Shown here piece by piece: positions 22,867-31,715 of a DNA stretch of 38,093 nt. Position numbers and translations under genes: made by a program. The stretch's first letter is position 1; each line of letters begins with the position of its first letter. The notes under the pieces were generated by a model. The model was not told where the DNA came from, searched no databases, and worked only from the letters and a program-made list of their open reading frames with translations. The stretch is from an uncultured Spirochaetales bacterium (GTDB lineage: Bacteria > Spirochaetota > Spirochaetia > Sphaerochaetales > Sphaerochaetaceae): positions 1 to 38,093 of the forward strand of contig CASGDQ010000033.1 of NCBI GenBank assembly GCA_949300325.1, read 5' to 3'.

Positions 22867-23388
22867 ATGAAAAACAGAGCTCTTGCAAAAGAATGCCTTC
22901 TTGAAGCTCTTCTAGAGCTGCTGAAGACAAAACGGCTTAGAGCCATCTCAATATCGGAATTATGCCAGACAGCGGGAATCTCCCGGATGTCCTTCTACAG
23001 GAATTATTCATCCATCGAGCAAATAATAATCGACTATCACGATTCCCTGATAAAAGAATACCGCGCCCTCATCAGCGCCAATGCGAATAACGACAAAAGC
23101 ATAAACTATGAGAACGTGGTATTTTTTTTCAAATTCTTCAAACCTTATACGGAAGTGACCCGCTACAGGTATGAAAACATACCCGGCAAGATGATCCTCG
23201 AATCGATAACCGAATTCGCTCTCGAATATTTCACTCCGGAAAAGGGAAGCCGAAGATATTACGAGGTCCTAAGCTACGCTGGAGCGCTTTGCGCCATATA
23301 CCTGGCCTGGGCGGAAAACGGAACAAAAGAAAGCCCGGAGGAGCTTGCAGACATAATCTACAAGCGGTTCGGCTCCTGGTCCTCCTGA
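22867..23388 (+). CDS. TetR/AcrR family regulator, probable local regulator of aconitase-X operon (173 aa)
   Basis: The N-terminal helix-turn-helix is AKECLLEALLELLKTKRLRAISISELCQTAGISRMSFYRNYSSIEQII (about 6-54), with the S-R-M-S-F-Y-R recognition helix end. The rest is a short helical ligand domain with no recognisable subfamily. A good GAGGGGTGAGG ribosome binding site precedes the ATG. It is divergent from the aconitase-X genes across a 208-base region holding the perfect palindrome at 22805. Its last 31 bases overlap the convergent 2Fe-2S reductase gene, so the two 3' ends are antisense to each other. Confidence 0.9.
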   Translation: MKNRALAKECLLEALLELLKTKRLRAISISELCQTAGISRMSFYRNYSSIEQIIIDYHDSLIKEYRALISANANNDKSINYENVVFFFKFFKPYTEVTRYRYENIPGKMILESITEFALEYFTPEKGSRRYYEVLSYAGALCAIYLAWAENGTKESPEELADIIYKRFGSWSS

Positions 23389-24578
23389 GATAGCCTGTTT
23401 TCAGAAGATACCACAATCTCCATATCCGAAAGAGGATAGCTGCAGCAGGGATGGAAATACTGGAAATCCTTATCAGCCAATCTCAATTTCTCATATTTCG
23501 TTGCAACATAGTTTCCGCTTATGATCTTCGAGCGGCAGAATCCGCAGCCTCCGACACGGCACATGTTCCTCATTGCAAATCCTGATTTCTCCAGCGAAGC
23601 TAGAACCGTCTCGCAAGCGGGGGCCTCGATCTCAAAGACCTTATCCCTGCTATGCACCTTTATCTTATAGACATCATCCTCATCCCGGCAGAGTGCATCA
23701 GGCGTCCTCTCGATCCTTATATATTTCCTTTCCAAGCCAAGGGCCGGAATCTGCTCCTCCAAAAACGAGCACATCACATCCGGACCGGAAGCGAAAAGGG
23801 AATAAGGAGCCCCGTCAGGAGCATATTTTCTTATTATTTCGGAGGTGATGAAACCATACTCGGCTCCCTCCACCTTCTCCTCGCTATAAACATGCACGAC
23901 GCGGAACTTACCAGGATTATCCTTCTCAATCCGCTTCAGGACATCCTTGAAGACCACATCCTTCTGCGTTCTGGTCCCATAGATCAGCACAAGAGAAAAA
24001 TCCTCGCTCTTTTCATCTATGGCCTTGGCCATGGAGATAAAGGGGGTGATTCCGACGCCGCCAGCGACCGCGACAACCGTCCGGGCATCCCTGATCCTGT
24101 TATATGTCATCCGGCCGAAGGGCTCGCTGGAGGAAAGCCTCATCCCAAAAGAGGCATGCTCAAAAAGGTAAGTGCTGAAAAAGCCGCCATCCTTCTTCTT
24201 AACGGTCACCATGTATTTTCCATCCAGCACATCCCTAGGAGAGGAGGAAAGGGAATACACGCGGCTTGCGACAGAAGACCCGATGCGCATGCGTAAGTTT
24301 ATATAGCTTCCAGCTTTGAACGGAGCAAGCTCCATAGTGCCTTTCTGCCTGTCAGGAGCAAGGATGAAGGACTTCACCCCTTCCGCTTCATCGATGATCT
24401 CCTTTATGACAAGGTTCTGGACTTCAGGATGATAATGCCTGCTAAGCGCGTTGATATCATATTCGCTCTCCAGCCGGGCAGAAGAGGAGTTTTCTATCAT
24501 CCTCATCCTATCCCTTTTAAGATTCTTGAACTTCAGCATATCGAACAAGCCGATCATGCCTACCTTGACTTTTTTCAT
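23358..24578 (-). CDS. 2Fe-2S ferredoxin-type NAD(P)H:flavin oxidoreductase (406 aa)
   Basis: An electron-transfer protein of the ferredoxin-NADP reductase superfamily, taking electrons from NAD(P)H through FAD to a 2Fe-2S cluster. FAD domain: SRVYSLSSSP (RxYSxxS motif, about 105-114). NAD domain: AVAGGVGITPFISMAKAI and LIYGTRT. C-terminal plant-type 2Fe-2S domain: CRVGGCGFC (C-x4-C-x2-C, about 340-348) with the fourth ligand in HPCCSYP (about 380). About 60 extra residues precede the FAD domain. Its start overlaps the stop of the CrtI-type flavoprotein gene (ATGA), so they form a coupled pair in which this protein likely serves as the electron donor; that link is inference. Confidence 0.92.
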   Translation of the reverse strand: MKKVKVGMIGLFDMLKFKNLKRDRMRMIENSSSARLESEYDINALSRHYHPEVQNLVIKEIIDEAEGVKSFILAPDRQKGTMELAPFKAGSYINLRMRIGSSVASRVYSLSSSPRDVLDGKYMVTVKKKDGGFFSTYLFEHASFGMRLSSSEPFGRMTYNRIRDARTVVAVAGGVGITPFISMAKAIDEKSEDFSLVLIYGTRTQKDVVFKDVLKRIEKDNPGKFRVVHVYSEEKVEGAEYGFITSEIIRKYAPDGAPYSLFASGPDVMCSFLEEQIPALGLERKYIRIERTPDALCRDEDDVYKIKVHSRDKVFEIEAPACETVLASLEKSGFAMRNMCRVGGCGFCRSKIISGNYVATKYEKLRLADKDFQYFHPCCSYPLSDMEIVVSSENRLSQEDQEPNRL

Positions 24579-26104
24579 TTCGCATCCTCCTTCATATCCG
24601 AAAGCGTCAAATTGGCAGAGAGATTGCCGGAAAGATATGAGGAATTATACCCGGACACACGCATGGAATGACCTCCTGCGAACCTCAATCCAGGAAGCCT
24701 CTTCTCATCGTACATCGTCATCAAGCGGGGCATGAGATTATCAAGACCGGAGGCAAGATAACCATAAATGGTTCCCTGGGGGCTGTCAGTGTAATGGGCA
24801 TAGGTCAAAGGAGTGCCAACCTCTATTTCCTCTATATGAGCTCTGATTTTAATTCCTGTGGCCTTTTCAAATGTGTCGATGAATGTATCGGCAATCTTGT
24901 CCTTCACATCAAAGTAGTCCGAATTTCCTATCTCGTCTGCATAGCAGTCTGTAAACGAGAGGGATGTGAAATAAAGTATCGCCGTTCCCTCGGGGCTGCA
25001 ATCAGGAAGACCGTTGTTCAGACATACGGTCACCTGGGACCCGCAATACGGCTTCTTCATAGTTTCAAATTCCTTATCGGAATCCAGGCTGTGATAGATG
25101 AAATAGCTGTAGCTGTCCAAGCCTAGCTCCTTTGCCGATCTGTTGAGCCCGAGGAACATCGACAATCCCCGGCCGGCAAAGCTGCGGGCATTCGCAAGCT
25201 TTATCTCATCTTGCGGGATATCCTCTGGATTAACCATCTTGCCATAAACCGTATGAGGAGATGCGTTGCTGATCACATGCGCCGTTCTGATCTCAAGGCC
25301 GTCTGAAAGCTTGACTCCGGCCACCCTGCCCTTTTCGACAATTATTTCAGATACCTCGCTGTCATACCATATCTCGCCGCCGTTTTTGATTATCTCTTCG
25401 GCAAGGGTCAGGCTGATCCCATGGCTTCTTTTCGTGGGTATCTGCGCTCCAAGACCGATATAGAGATTGACCATCAACGCATAATGTATAAAGCTGAGCT
25501 GGCTTTCAGGCGCACCGAGATACGACCAGTAGACATTGAGTATCCTTTGTGCCTTTTGTGGCATTTTTATCGCATCAAGGACCTTCTTGACCGGATAAGC
25601 GGCAACCCTCATGAAATTGGGATACCTGCTCCTTAGAACCTTGCTGTCCGGCTGGCCCCTCATCTCCGTCAGATAAGCCATGGCCTCCGACGTCTCATCT
25701 GCAAGGTCGAAAAAAGTATTCATGGACGGCCTGCTCCCAGGCACGTACGACTCCATTTTTTCTATGAACTCTTTACGGCCGAACGGCATGTTGTACTCTT
25801 CACCGGTATCCAGGCATATGACCTTGAACGCTTCAGGGACGGTTACAAATTCCAATTTGTCCACTACCCCGAACTGTTTAAAAAGCTTATAGAGGTTTCC
25901 GTTCTTATCCCTGGTGCCATAATCGCAAAGCTCATGCAGCGAAGCCTCGAACTCAAACCTTCCCCGGATAAAGCTGGTGGCGAAGCCTCCGGGCACGCTC
26001 CCCTTCTCAAGCACCAGCACCTTCTTGTTCTTCAGCGCCAAGGTAAGTGCGGCGGCAAGGCCTCCATTACCGGCTCCGATGACTACGGCATCATATTCCA
26101 ACAT
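24575..26104 (-). CDS. CrtI/phytoene-desaturase family FAD-dependent oxidoreductase (509 aa)
   Basis: A flavoprotein of the amine-oxidase-like CrtI/retinol saturase group, members of which desaturate, saturate or isomerise isoprenoid-type chains. The N terminus shows the FAD dinucleotide fold [44 protein letters not shown] (about 2-45), and the C terminus the family's closing motif [28 protein letters not shown]. Length is standard. I chose the ATG at 26104 because GGAGGG lies 5 bases upstream; the ATG at 26134 lacks one. It is the first gene of a two-gene operon with a 2Fe-2S reductase. The substrate is unknown; no carotenoid synthesis genes lie in the window. Confidence 0.88.
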   Translation of the reverse strand: MLEYDAVVIGAGNGGLAAALTLALKNKKVLVLEKGSVPGGFATSFIRGRFEFEASLHELCDYGTRDKNGNLYKLFKQFGVVDKLEFVTVPEAFKVICLDTGEEYNMPFGRKEFIEKMESYVPGSRPSMNTFFDLADETSEAMAYLTEMRGQPDSKVLRSRYPNFMRVAAYPVKKVLDAIKMPQKAQRILNVYWSYLGAPESQLSFIHYALMVNLYIGLGAQIPTKRSHGISLTLAEEIIKNGGEIWYDSEVSEIIVEKGRVAGVKLSDGLEIRTAHVISNASPHTVYGKMVNPEDIPQDEIKLANARSFAGRGLSMFLGLNRSAKELGLDSYSYFIYHSLDSDKEFETMKKPYCGSQVTVCLNNGLPDCSPEGTAILYFTSLSFTDCYADEIGNSDYFDVKDKIADTFIDTFEKATGIKIRAHIEEIEVGTPLTYAHYTDSPQGTIYGYLASGLDNLMPRLMTMYDEKRLPGLRFAGGHSMRVSGYNSSYLSGNLSANLTLSDMKEDAK

Positions 26105-26218
26105 ATGCCCTCCATCTGTTTTTCTGCTTATCATTTTATTCCATCAACAAGCTGGCGTGATGAAAAAAAACTGCTTGCAATAAAAATAATATCAAAGAAG
26201 GAATGCGCACATGGTATC

Positions 26219-26713
26219 ATGATGGTTATGATAAGAATAATCACCGCAGATATAACAACTTTGGATGTGGATGCGATAGTAAACGCAGCGAACGAGAGCC
26301 TGCTTGGCGGCGGAGGCGTCGATGGGGCGATACACAGGGCCGCAGGCAAGGAGCTTTTAGCAGAATGCCGCACTCTTGGAGGGTGCAGAACTGGAGATGC
26401 GAAGATAACAAAGGGCTATAAGCTCAAAGCGCGGCATGTGATCCATACCGTCGGCCCCGTATGGCATGGCGGAGGATACGGAGAAGAGGAAAAGCTCAAA
26501 TCCTGCTATAGGCGTTCTCTGGAAGTCGCAAAGGAAAACGGGATAAAGAGCATAGCCTTCCCTCTTATAAGCTGCGGGGTATATGGGTACCCGAAAAGAA
26601 AGGCGGCAAAAGCCGCCCTAAAAATCCTTGAAGAATCCGATCTGGACATAACCATCTGCTGCTTTTCAGCCGAAGATGCCCAGATCTACCTCGAAGAAAT
26701 GAAAAAAGATTAA
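26219..26713 (+). CDS. Macro-domain protein, probable O-acetyl-ADP-ribose deacetylase type (164 aa)
   Basis: A macro domain of the YmdB/MacroD class, which removes ADP-ribose groups or deacetylates O-acetyl-ADP-ribose. Motifs: [34 protein letters not shown] (about 8-41, with the catalytic N-A-A-N and G-G-G-G-V-D), [27 protein letters not shown], and [18 protein letters not shown] near residue 120. Three ATGs in frame (26219, 26222, 26228) are equally plausible; none has a good ribosome binding site. The much longer open frame from 25934 overlaps the flavoprotein and is not used. It overlaps the convergent uracil permease by 4 bases. Confidence 0.92.
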   Translation: MMVMIRIITADITTLDVDAIVNAANESLLGGGGVDGAIHRAAGKELLAECRTLGGCRTGDAKITKGYKLKARHVIHTVGPVWHGGGYGEEEKLKSCYRRSLEVAKENGIKSIAFPLISCGVYGYPKRKAAKAALKILEESDLDITICCFSAEDAQIYLEEMKKD

Positions 26714-27996
26714 TTATCCTTGCTTCCCTCATCAACGGTCTTAGGGATGATAAGGTTCAAAAGGATGCCTACAACGGTTGCCAAGGCAACTCCTCCGAGA
26801 GAGAATTCAAAATTCCCTCCGACCTTGAACTGAAGCATGCCGCCTCCGATTCCTATGACCAGAATGACAGATGAGATCGTAAGGTTCCTCTTATCCTTAT
26901 AATCGACCCCGCTTTCCACTATGGTCCTGAGACCGGAAGAGGCGATCAGGCCATAAAGAAGCATTGAGATGCCGCCCATGACAGGATTCGGAATTGTCTG
27001 GATGATCGCTCCGAACTTATGCAAGAAGGAGAGGATGATCGCAATTACCGCCGCCCCTCCGATAACCCAGACCGAATAGACCTTTGTTATGGCCATTACG
27101 CCGATGTTCTCACCATAAGTAGTATTGGGCGGGCCTCCCCAAAGAGCTGCCCATGCTGTTGCAAGACCATCTCCAGTAAGGGTCCTGTGCAGTCCCGGGT
27201 CCTTATAGAAATCCTTGCCTACGACCTTGCTTGTGACCAAGGTATCTCCAAGATGCTCGCATATTGTAGCCAGAGAGACGATTATGAATGTCAGTATTGG
27301 CACAAAGGAGAACTTTGGAATTGCGAACGTCGGCACTCCGAACCAGTCAGAATTCCTGACGATCGAGAAATCAATAAGATGGTACGCGGGGAAGAAGAAA
27401 CCCATGATGAGTGTGAAAAGATAGCCGCCCACAAGGCCGATGAGAATAGAAAGGGTATTGAAAAACCCTTTGAAGAATATTGTCGCAATGATCGCAATTG
27501 CAAGAGTGACAAGAGCGATGGAGAAATAAACAAGCGAATAGGTACCGTTGTCATACATTGCGCTGTCCATCGCAGTCGGCGCCAGGTTCAATCCGATGAC
27601 TATGATCACCGAGCCGATTACAACCGGCGGCAATGCCCTGTCAAGCCACCCGGTTCCAACAAATTTGATTATAAGAGCGACGACGGCGTAGAAGATGCCC
27701 GCACAGAACGCACCGCCTAAGGCATAAGGCATGCCGTAAGCGCTGCCGATGCTGGTCAGAGCAGGAATGAACGCAAACGAGGATCCGAGGAAGGCCGGTA
27801 CCTTCGCACCTGTGATCAGGATGTAGATCAAAGTTCCGGTTCCAGCAGAAAAGAGAGCGGTGGACGGAGAAAGCCCCGTCAGGAGCGGGACAAGGATGGT
27901 CGCTCCGAACATCGCAAACACATGCTGGAAAGACAGCGGGACCCATCTCGCAAGATTCGGTCTGTCGGAAGGTCCCAAAATGGTGTTGTCTTTCAT
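26710..27996 (-). CDS. uraA: Uracil/xanthine permease, NCS2 family (428 aa)
   Basis: A proton- or sodium-coupled nucleobase importer with 14 membrane segments. The start [58 protein letters not shown] is a UraA-like opening. QHVFAMFG carries the conserved glutamine-histidine, [10 protein letters not shown] is the substrate strand, and TICEHLGDT has the essential glutamate (about E241). [21 protein letters not shown] (about 290-310) is the NCS2 signature with the second glutamate. These mark the uracil-type branch. AAGGGGTC precedes the ATG. No pyrimidine salvage gene adjoins it. It lies 61 bases after the MATE gene on the same strand, possibly co-transcribed. Confidence 0.93.
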   Translation of the reverse strand: MKDNTILGPSDRPNLARWVPLSFQHVFAMFGATILVPLLTGLSPSTALFSAGTGTLIYILITGAKVPAFLGSSFAFIPALTSIGSAYGMPYALGGAFCAGIFYAVVALIIKFVGTGWLDRALPPVVIGSVIIVIGLNLAPTAMDSAMYDNGTYSLVYFSIALVTLAIAIIATIFFKGFFNTLSILIGLVGGYLFTLIMGFFFPAYHLIDFSIVRNSDWFGVPTFAIPKFSFVPILTFIIVSLATICEHLGDTLVTSKVVGKDFYKDPGLHRTLTGDGLATAWAALWGGPPNTTYGENIGVMAITKVYSVWVIGGAAVIAIILSFLHKFGAIIQTIPNPVMGGISMLLYGLIASSGLRTIVESGVDYKDKRNLTISSVILVIGIGGGMLQFKVGGNFEFSLGGVALATVVGILLNLIIPKTVDEGSKDN

Positions 27997-28057
27997 AATG
28001 ACCCCTTGATAATAATGTTAGAAAGACTATATCACCAAAGGCCTTTTGTTTAAATAC

Positions 28058-29443
28058 TCAAAGGCTTACCTGTTCGGCTTTCTGCGCCCTCTTGCGCCCT
28101 TTCAGGTTCTTAAGGAATCCGATATACATCACAATTCCAACCGCGAAAGTCAGCACATCGGCTATCGGCTGCGCCAGCTCTATGCCTGTGATGCCTAAGA
28201 ATCGTGGAAGCCCGAGAATCAAAGGTATGAAGAAAACCCCCTGCCGGCAAAGGGCGAGAAAGGTTGCCATCGCAGCTTGACCTGTACATTGCAGGGCCAT
28301 ATTGGCAGTTGTCGATATCCCAGTAAGGCATAATGCAACGCATTGGGCCCTCAAAGCGACTACCCCGATTGCAATCACTTCCAGATCATCATGCCTGAAA
28401 GCCATTATGATCGGCTTGGCAAAAATAAAACAGACAGAAGAGACGATGAACATGGCAAGAGTTCCAACATTGCTTGTGAACCGGGTTGCATCATGCACCC
28501 TGTCAAAGCGCTGGGCCCCGTAATTGAATGCCGCAACAGGCTGATAGCCTTGGCCGAGCCCGAGCATGAACGAGAACAGGAAATATGTGATGCGGCCGGT
28601 GATGCTCATTGCAGCCACAGCAGCATCGCCGTATCCGGCGCTCATGATATTCAGAGCAATTGTAGCAACGGAGGCAAGCCCTTGCCTGGCAAGAGTCGGA
28701 AGCCCGATGAAACATATCTCCCTGTATATTCCCAGTTTCCTAGAGATGTTACGCACCGATAGCTTGAGATTGCTTTTTCCTCTCAAAAACATCGATAAGA
28801 GTATGAAAAAGGAAATGAATTGGCTTAATGCAGTTGCAATAGCGGCTCCCGCAGTCCCTAAATTGAAACCGAATATGAACAGCGGATCGAGTGCAATATT
28901 CAAAATTCCACCGGTCGTGATGCCAATCATGCCATAAACTGCTTTCCCCTCTGCACGGAGATAATTATTCATGATAAACGACAGGCACATCACAGGAGAG
29001 GCTATCAATATGTATCTTGCATATGCTCGGGCATATGGAAGAATCGTTTCTGTTGCACCCAAAAGACGCATGAAACCGTCAATGAACACAGACCCCAGCA
29101 CAGCCAAAAGAAGAGAAAGGACGATGCCTAGAAAGAAACCGCTGGAAGCATATATGTTGGCTTGCTCATCCTCCTTTGCGCCAAGACGCCTGGAAGAAAG
29201 GTTTCCCGCTCCCATTCCGATTGTGAAACCTATTGCCTGGATTACCGCCATGATTGAAAATACAATGCCGACAGCCCCTGCCGCAGAAGTTCCAAGCTGT
29301 GCGACAAAAAAGGTGTCGGCCATGTTATATATGCTCGAGACGAGCATGGAGACGATTGTCGGAACGGCAAGCTTCAAAACAAGCCGTCTTACCGGTGTCT
29401 CCGTCATTTTCTTATAGTGTGCTTCACGAACGGCATCTTCCAT
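28058..29443 (-). CDS. MATE family multidrug/toxin exporter, second copy (461 aa)
   Basis: A cation-coupled exporter with two six-helix halves. Begins TPVRRLVLKLAVPTIVSMLVSSIYNMADTFFVAQLGTSAAGAVGIVFSIMAVIQAIGFTIGMGAGNLSSRRLG, a classic MATE start with the asparagine/aspartate of YNMADTFF. The second half carries GLGQGYQPVAAFNYGAQRFDRV. Length is standard. AGGAAA lies 6 bases before the ATG. It belongs to a branch different from the MATE at 13901 (different motifs, different context). Substrate unknown. It follows the acyl-CoA synthetase by 81 bases on the same strand with no terminator that I can see. Confidence 0.93.
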   Translation of the reverse strand: MEDAVREAHYKKMTETPVRRLVLKLAVPTIVSMLVSSIYNMADTFFVAQLGTSAAGAVGIVFSIMAVIQAIGFTIGMGAGNLSSRRLGAKEDEQANIYASSGFFLGIVLSLLLAVLGSVFIDGFMRLLGATETILPYARAYARYILIASPVMCLSFIMNNYLRAEGKAVYGMIGITTGGILNIALDPLFIFGFNLGTAGAAIATALSQFISFFILLSMFLRGKSNLKLSVRNISRKLGIYREICFIGLPTLARQGLASVATIALNIMSAGYGDAAVAAMSITGRITYFLFSFMLGLGQGYQPVAAFNYGAQRFDRVHDATRFTSNVGTLAMFIVSSVCFIFAKPIIMAFRHDDLEVIAIGVVALRAQCVALCLTGISTTANMALQCTGQAAMATFLALCRQGVFFIPLILGLPRFLGITGIELAQPIADVLTFAVGIVMYIGFLKNLKGRKRAQKAEQVSL

Positions 29444-29524
29444 ATCAATTTCCTGTTGCTGGTATTAGAAAATATCATAATTCGGAAGCCACTAGTTTGT
29501 GAAGTACTTAACAAAATTTCATTC

Positions 29525-31450
29525 TCAGCTAAACAGCTCGGCTATCTCCTTGGCATATATTTCGTTTATCTTATGCCGCTTAAGCTCCTGCTTGGCGCTC
29601 AATTCTTCTCCCACCTTGAAACTCTTTTCCAAAAGGGTGAATCTGTTGATCTGCTCAAAAGCCTTGAAGCCGCGCCGCGAGGAGACCTTCTCCTGGATTT
29701 CCCTGTTTATCAGGGCCTTCACCTCTTCCATTTCAGAGAGGTCCTCCCTGTTTACATAAGGGATCTTCATATCCTTGAGATACCTTTCCACATTCTTTTC
29801 CGCTATGACGATCAATGCTGCAAGATATTTCTTATCTTGGCCGACAACAACCGCCGTCTCAATATATTCGCTCTCGTTCAAAGCCGCTTCGATCGGAACC
29901 GGCTCGATATTCTCCCCTCCCGAAAGTACAATCGTATCCTTAGCTCTTCCAGCAATGCAGAAAAGGCCGCTTCTTGTCGTTATTGCAAGATCCCCCGTGT
30001 TGAACCAACCGTCCTTATCGAGAACTTTATCGGTAAGATCCTGCCTCTTAAAGTAACCTTTCATCACCTGCGGACCACGGACGTATAGCACACCCTTTTC
30101 TCCAGGAGCGGCCACAGTGCCGTCATCTTTAAGACATTTGATTTCAGTGCCTTTCATGGCGAACATGAAACCGCGGGTCGGATGATCGAAATTCTGCGCA
30201 CCGACCAGAGGTGCAGTCTCAGTAAGGCCGTATCCGTCTATTAGAGTGACGCCGATTGCTGAAAAGAATGTCTGGACGTCCTTGCTCATGGATCCGCCTC
30301 CGGAAATTCCTCCAATAAAATTAGGACCGAATTTTGATGTAATCGGCTTGAATGCGACCTTGCGTCCAAGTGCAGCTATTGGAGAAAGCACAAGATACGG
30401 AATGATTCCAACAATCCAGTCAAGAATCCTCGACCTGCGCTTGATATCCGGGAGGCGCCCTTCAATAAGCTCTTTGGCTGCATACTGCTTTTTTGCAACA
30501 GAGAGGAAGAAATTGAAGATTTTCCTCTGTGCCGGAGTTTTTGATTTCAGGTTCTGGTTCACCCCTGCCTTCACAGTCTCCCATATTCTAGGCACGGAAC
30601 AGATGTAATGGGGTTTGACATTTGCCATATCGACAAGCATGATCTTTCCGATAGGCTTGCTGTATGCGATCACATCAAGGTTATCAAGAATGACATACTG
30701 AATAAGCCGCTCAAAGGAATGCCATACGGGAAGGACTGCAAGCCACCTCTGCTGGGGGCGCACATTCTTTATCGATGGAATCTGGGCAAGCTGGTAGAGC
30801 ATGTTGCCATGGGTAAGCATGACGCCTTTTGGATTTCCGGTTGTTCCGCTTGTGAATATGATGGTGCAGATATCCTCCTCGCTTCCAAGGGCTATCTCAT
30901 GCTCGATCGCCTTGCGGCCGCCATCCTTTGCCAAAAGCTCCACACCCTCTTTGATCAGATCGGACTGCAGATATACAGCCAATCCTGAAGCTTTCTTGCG
31001 CATTGCCAAATCATCCTGCCCTGCTGCAGGTTTTAATCCATCCATAATGACGACAGTCTCAAGCATCGGCAGCTCTTTCTTAAGAGCTATGATCCTATCG
31101 GCCATCTCCAGGTTTTCAGCAAAACAGAATCTTGCTCCGGTCTCGAAGAGTATGTAACGGATCTCATAATCCATCGCATCCCTTCCACGAGGAGCATCTG
31201 CAGCTCCCAAGGCAAGGATTGCCAGATCCGCGACCATCCACTCCGCCCTGTTGTCGCTCATGAGCCCCACGATTTCTCCCCTTTTCAGGCCAAGCTGCTT
31301 AAGCGAGGACGCCAAGGCCCTTACATTTTCCTGCAGCTGGATATAGGTTGTAGGATGGAATTTAGCCTTCTCATCTTTCGACAGCTGGGCTGTATAAAGG
31401 GGATTTGAAGCAACCCGCTCATCAAACATCTGAACCAAAGTTCTGTACAT
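29525..31450 (-). CDS. Long-chain acyl-CoA synthetase / AMP-dependent ligase (641 aa)
   Basis: Activates fatty acids to acyl-CoA through an acyl-adenylate. Motifs: the P-loop-like IFTSGTTGNPKGVMLTHGN (about 210-228), the adenylate motif DGYGLTETAPL, DGWFNTGDLA, and the linker GRAKDTIVLSGGENIEPVPIEAALNE (about 510-535). The length matches the longer AMP-forming ligases of the FadD/FACL type; the extra C-terminal helix region (VSSRRGFKAFEQINRFTLLEKSF) is typical of them. An ATG at 31450 gives the family start MYRTLVQMF; a TTG at 31486 is less likely. The promoter TTGACA-16-TATACT stands at 31535-31508 with TGACA/TGTCA repeats below it. No fatty-acid degradation genes are nearby, so exogenous lipid uptake is the likely use. 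Confidence 0.9.
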   Translation of the reverse strand: MYRTLVQMFDERVASNPLYTAQLSKDEKAKFHPTTYIQLQENVRALASSLKQLGLKRGEIVGLMSDNRAEWMVADLAILALGAADAPRGRDAMDYEIRYILFETGARFCFAENLEMADRIIALKKELPMLETVVIMDGLKPAAGQDDLAMRKKASGLAVYLQSDLIKEGVELLAKDGGRKAIEHEIALGSEEDICTIIFTSGTTGNPKGVMLTHGNMLYQLAQIPSIKNVRPQQRWLAVLPVWHSFERLIQYVILDNLDVIAYSKPIGKIMLVDMANVKPHYICSVPRIWETVKAGVNQNLKSKTPAQRKIFNFFLSVAKKQYAAKELIEGRLPDIKRRSRILDWIVGIIPYLVLSPIAALGRKVAFKPITSKFGPNFIGGISGGGSMSKDVQTFFSAIGVTLIDGYGLTETAPLVGAQNFDHPTRGFMFAMKGTEIKCLKDDGTVAAPGEKGVLYVRGPQVMKGYFKRQDLTDKVLDKDGWFNTGDLAITTRSGLFCIAGRAKDTIVLSGGENIEPVPIEAALNESEYIETAVVVGQDKKYLAALIVIAEKNVERYLKDMKIPYVNREDLSEMEEVKALINREIQEKVSSRRGFKAFEQINRFTLLEKSFKVGEELSAKQELKRHKINEIYAKEIAELFS

Positions 31451-31480
31451 TATAATTATAACCTCTTTATTTCTACATTC

Positions 31481-31535
31481 TGACAATAATCGTCAATCTG
31501 TCAATAAAGTATATCAATTCACCCACTTGTGTCAA
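31481..31535 (-). promoter_or_regulatory. Promoter and inverted repeats before the acyl-CoA synthetase gene
   Basis: On the minus strand TTGACA (31535-31530), 16 bases and TATACT (31513-31508). Just downstream, TGACA (31481-31485) and TGTCA (31499-31503) form an inverted repeat around the leader, with a third GTCA between. The words resemble the palindrome at the SCP2-like/ADH promoter (20844-20859). Confidence 0.55.
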
Positions 31536-31559
31536 TATGAGGATTTAGGTATTGAATTT

Positions 31560-31662
31560 ATCTTTTCTTTTTGTTACAAGGAGATTACAAGGAAAATGAA
31601 TTCCTTGGCACAAACCTAAAACTGCAAAGGGGGCTGCCGTTTGATCGGCGGCTCCTTTTTTT
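31560..31662 (+). ncRNA. Candidate small RNA or leader ending in an intrinsic terminator
   Basis: A plus-strand terminator (GGGGCTGCCG, 31630-31639, with CGGCGGCTCC, 31646-31655, ten pairs with two wobbles, then seven T) has no protein gene upstream on its strand. Before it is a perfect seven-pair hairpin, CAAGGAA (31588-31594) with TTCCTTG (31601-31607). A tiny frame (MNSLAQT) behind AAGGAG lies in the same interval. I see only a weak promoter (TTGAAT near 31553), so the 5' end is uncertain. It could be a short regulatory RNA of about 80-100 bases. Confidence 0.4.
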
Positions 31663-31664
31663 GC

Positions 31665-31697
31665 AAAAAAATCCGGGCCTCGAAAGAAGTCCGGATT
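31665..31697 (-). terminator. Intrinsic terminator of the scaffold/GGGtGRT operon
   Basis: AATCCGG (31697-31691) and CCGGATT (31676-31670) pair on the minus strand with a 14-base loop, followed by a T run. It lies 18 bases after the GGGtGRT stop. It is back to back with the plus-strand terminator at 31630. Confidence 0.85.
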
Positions 31698-31715
31698 AAA
31701 AAGAGATATAGAAAA

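Noticed and set aside
25934..26218. Extra N-terminal sequence for the macro-domain protein
   Set aside because: It overlaps the flavoprotein start, and the macro fold begins at about 26219; no supporting start signal.
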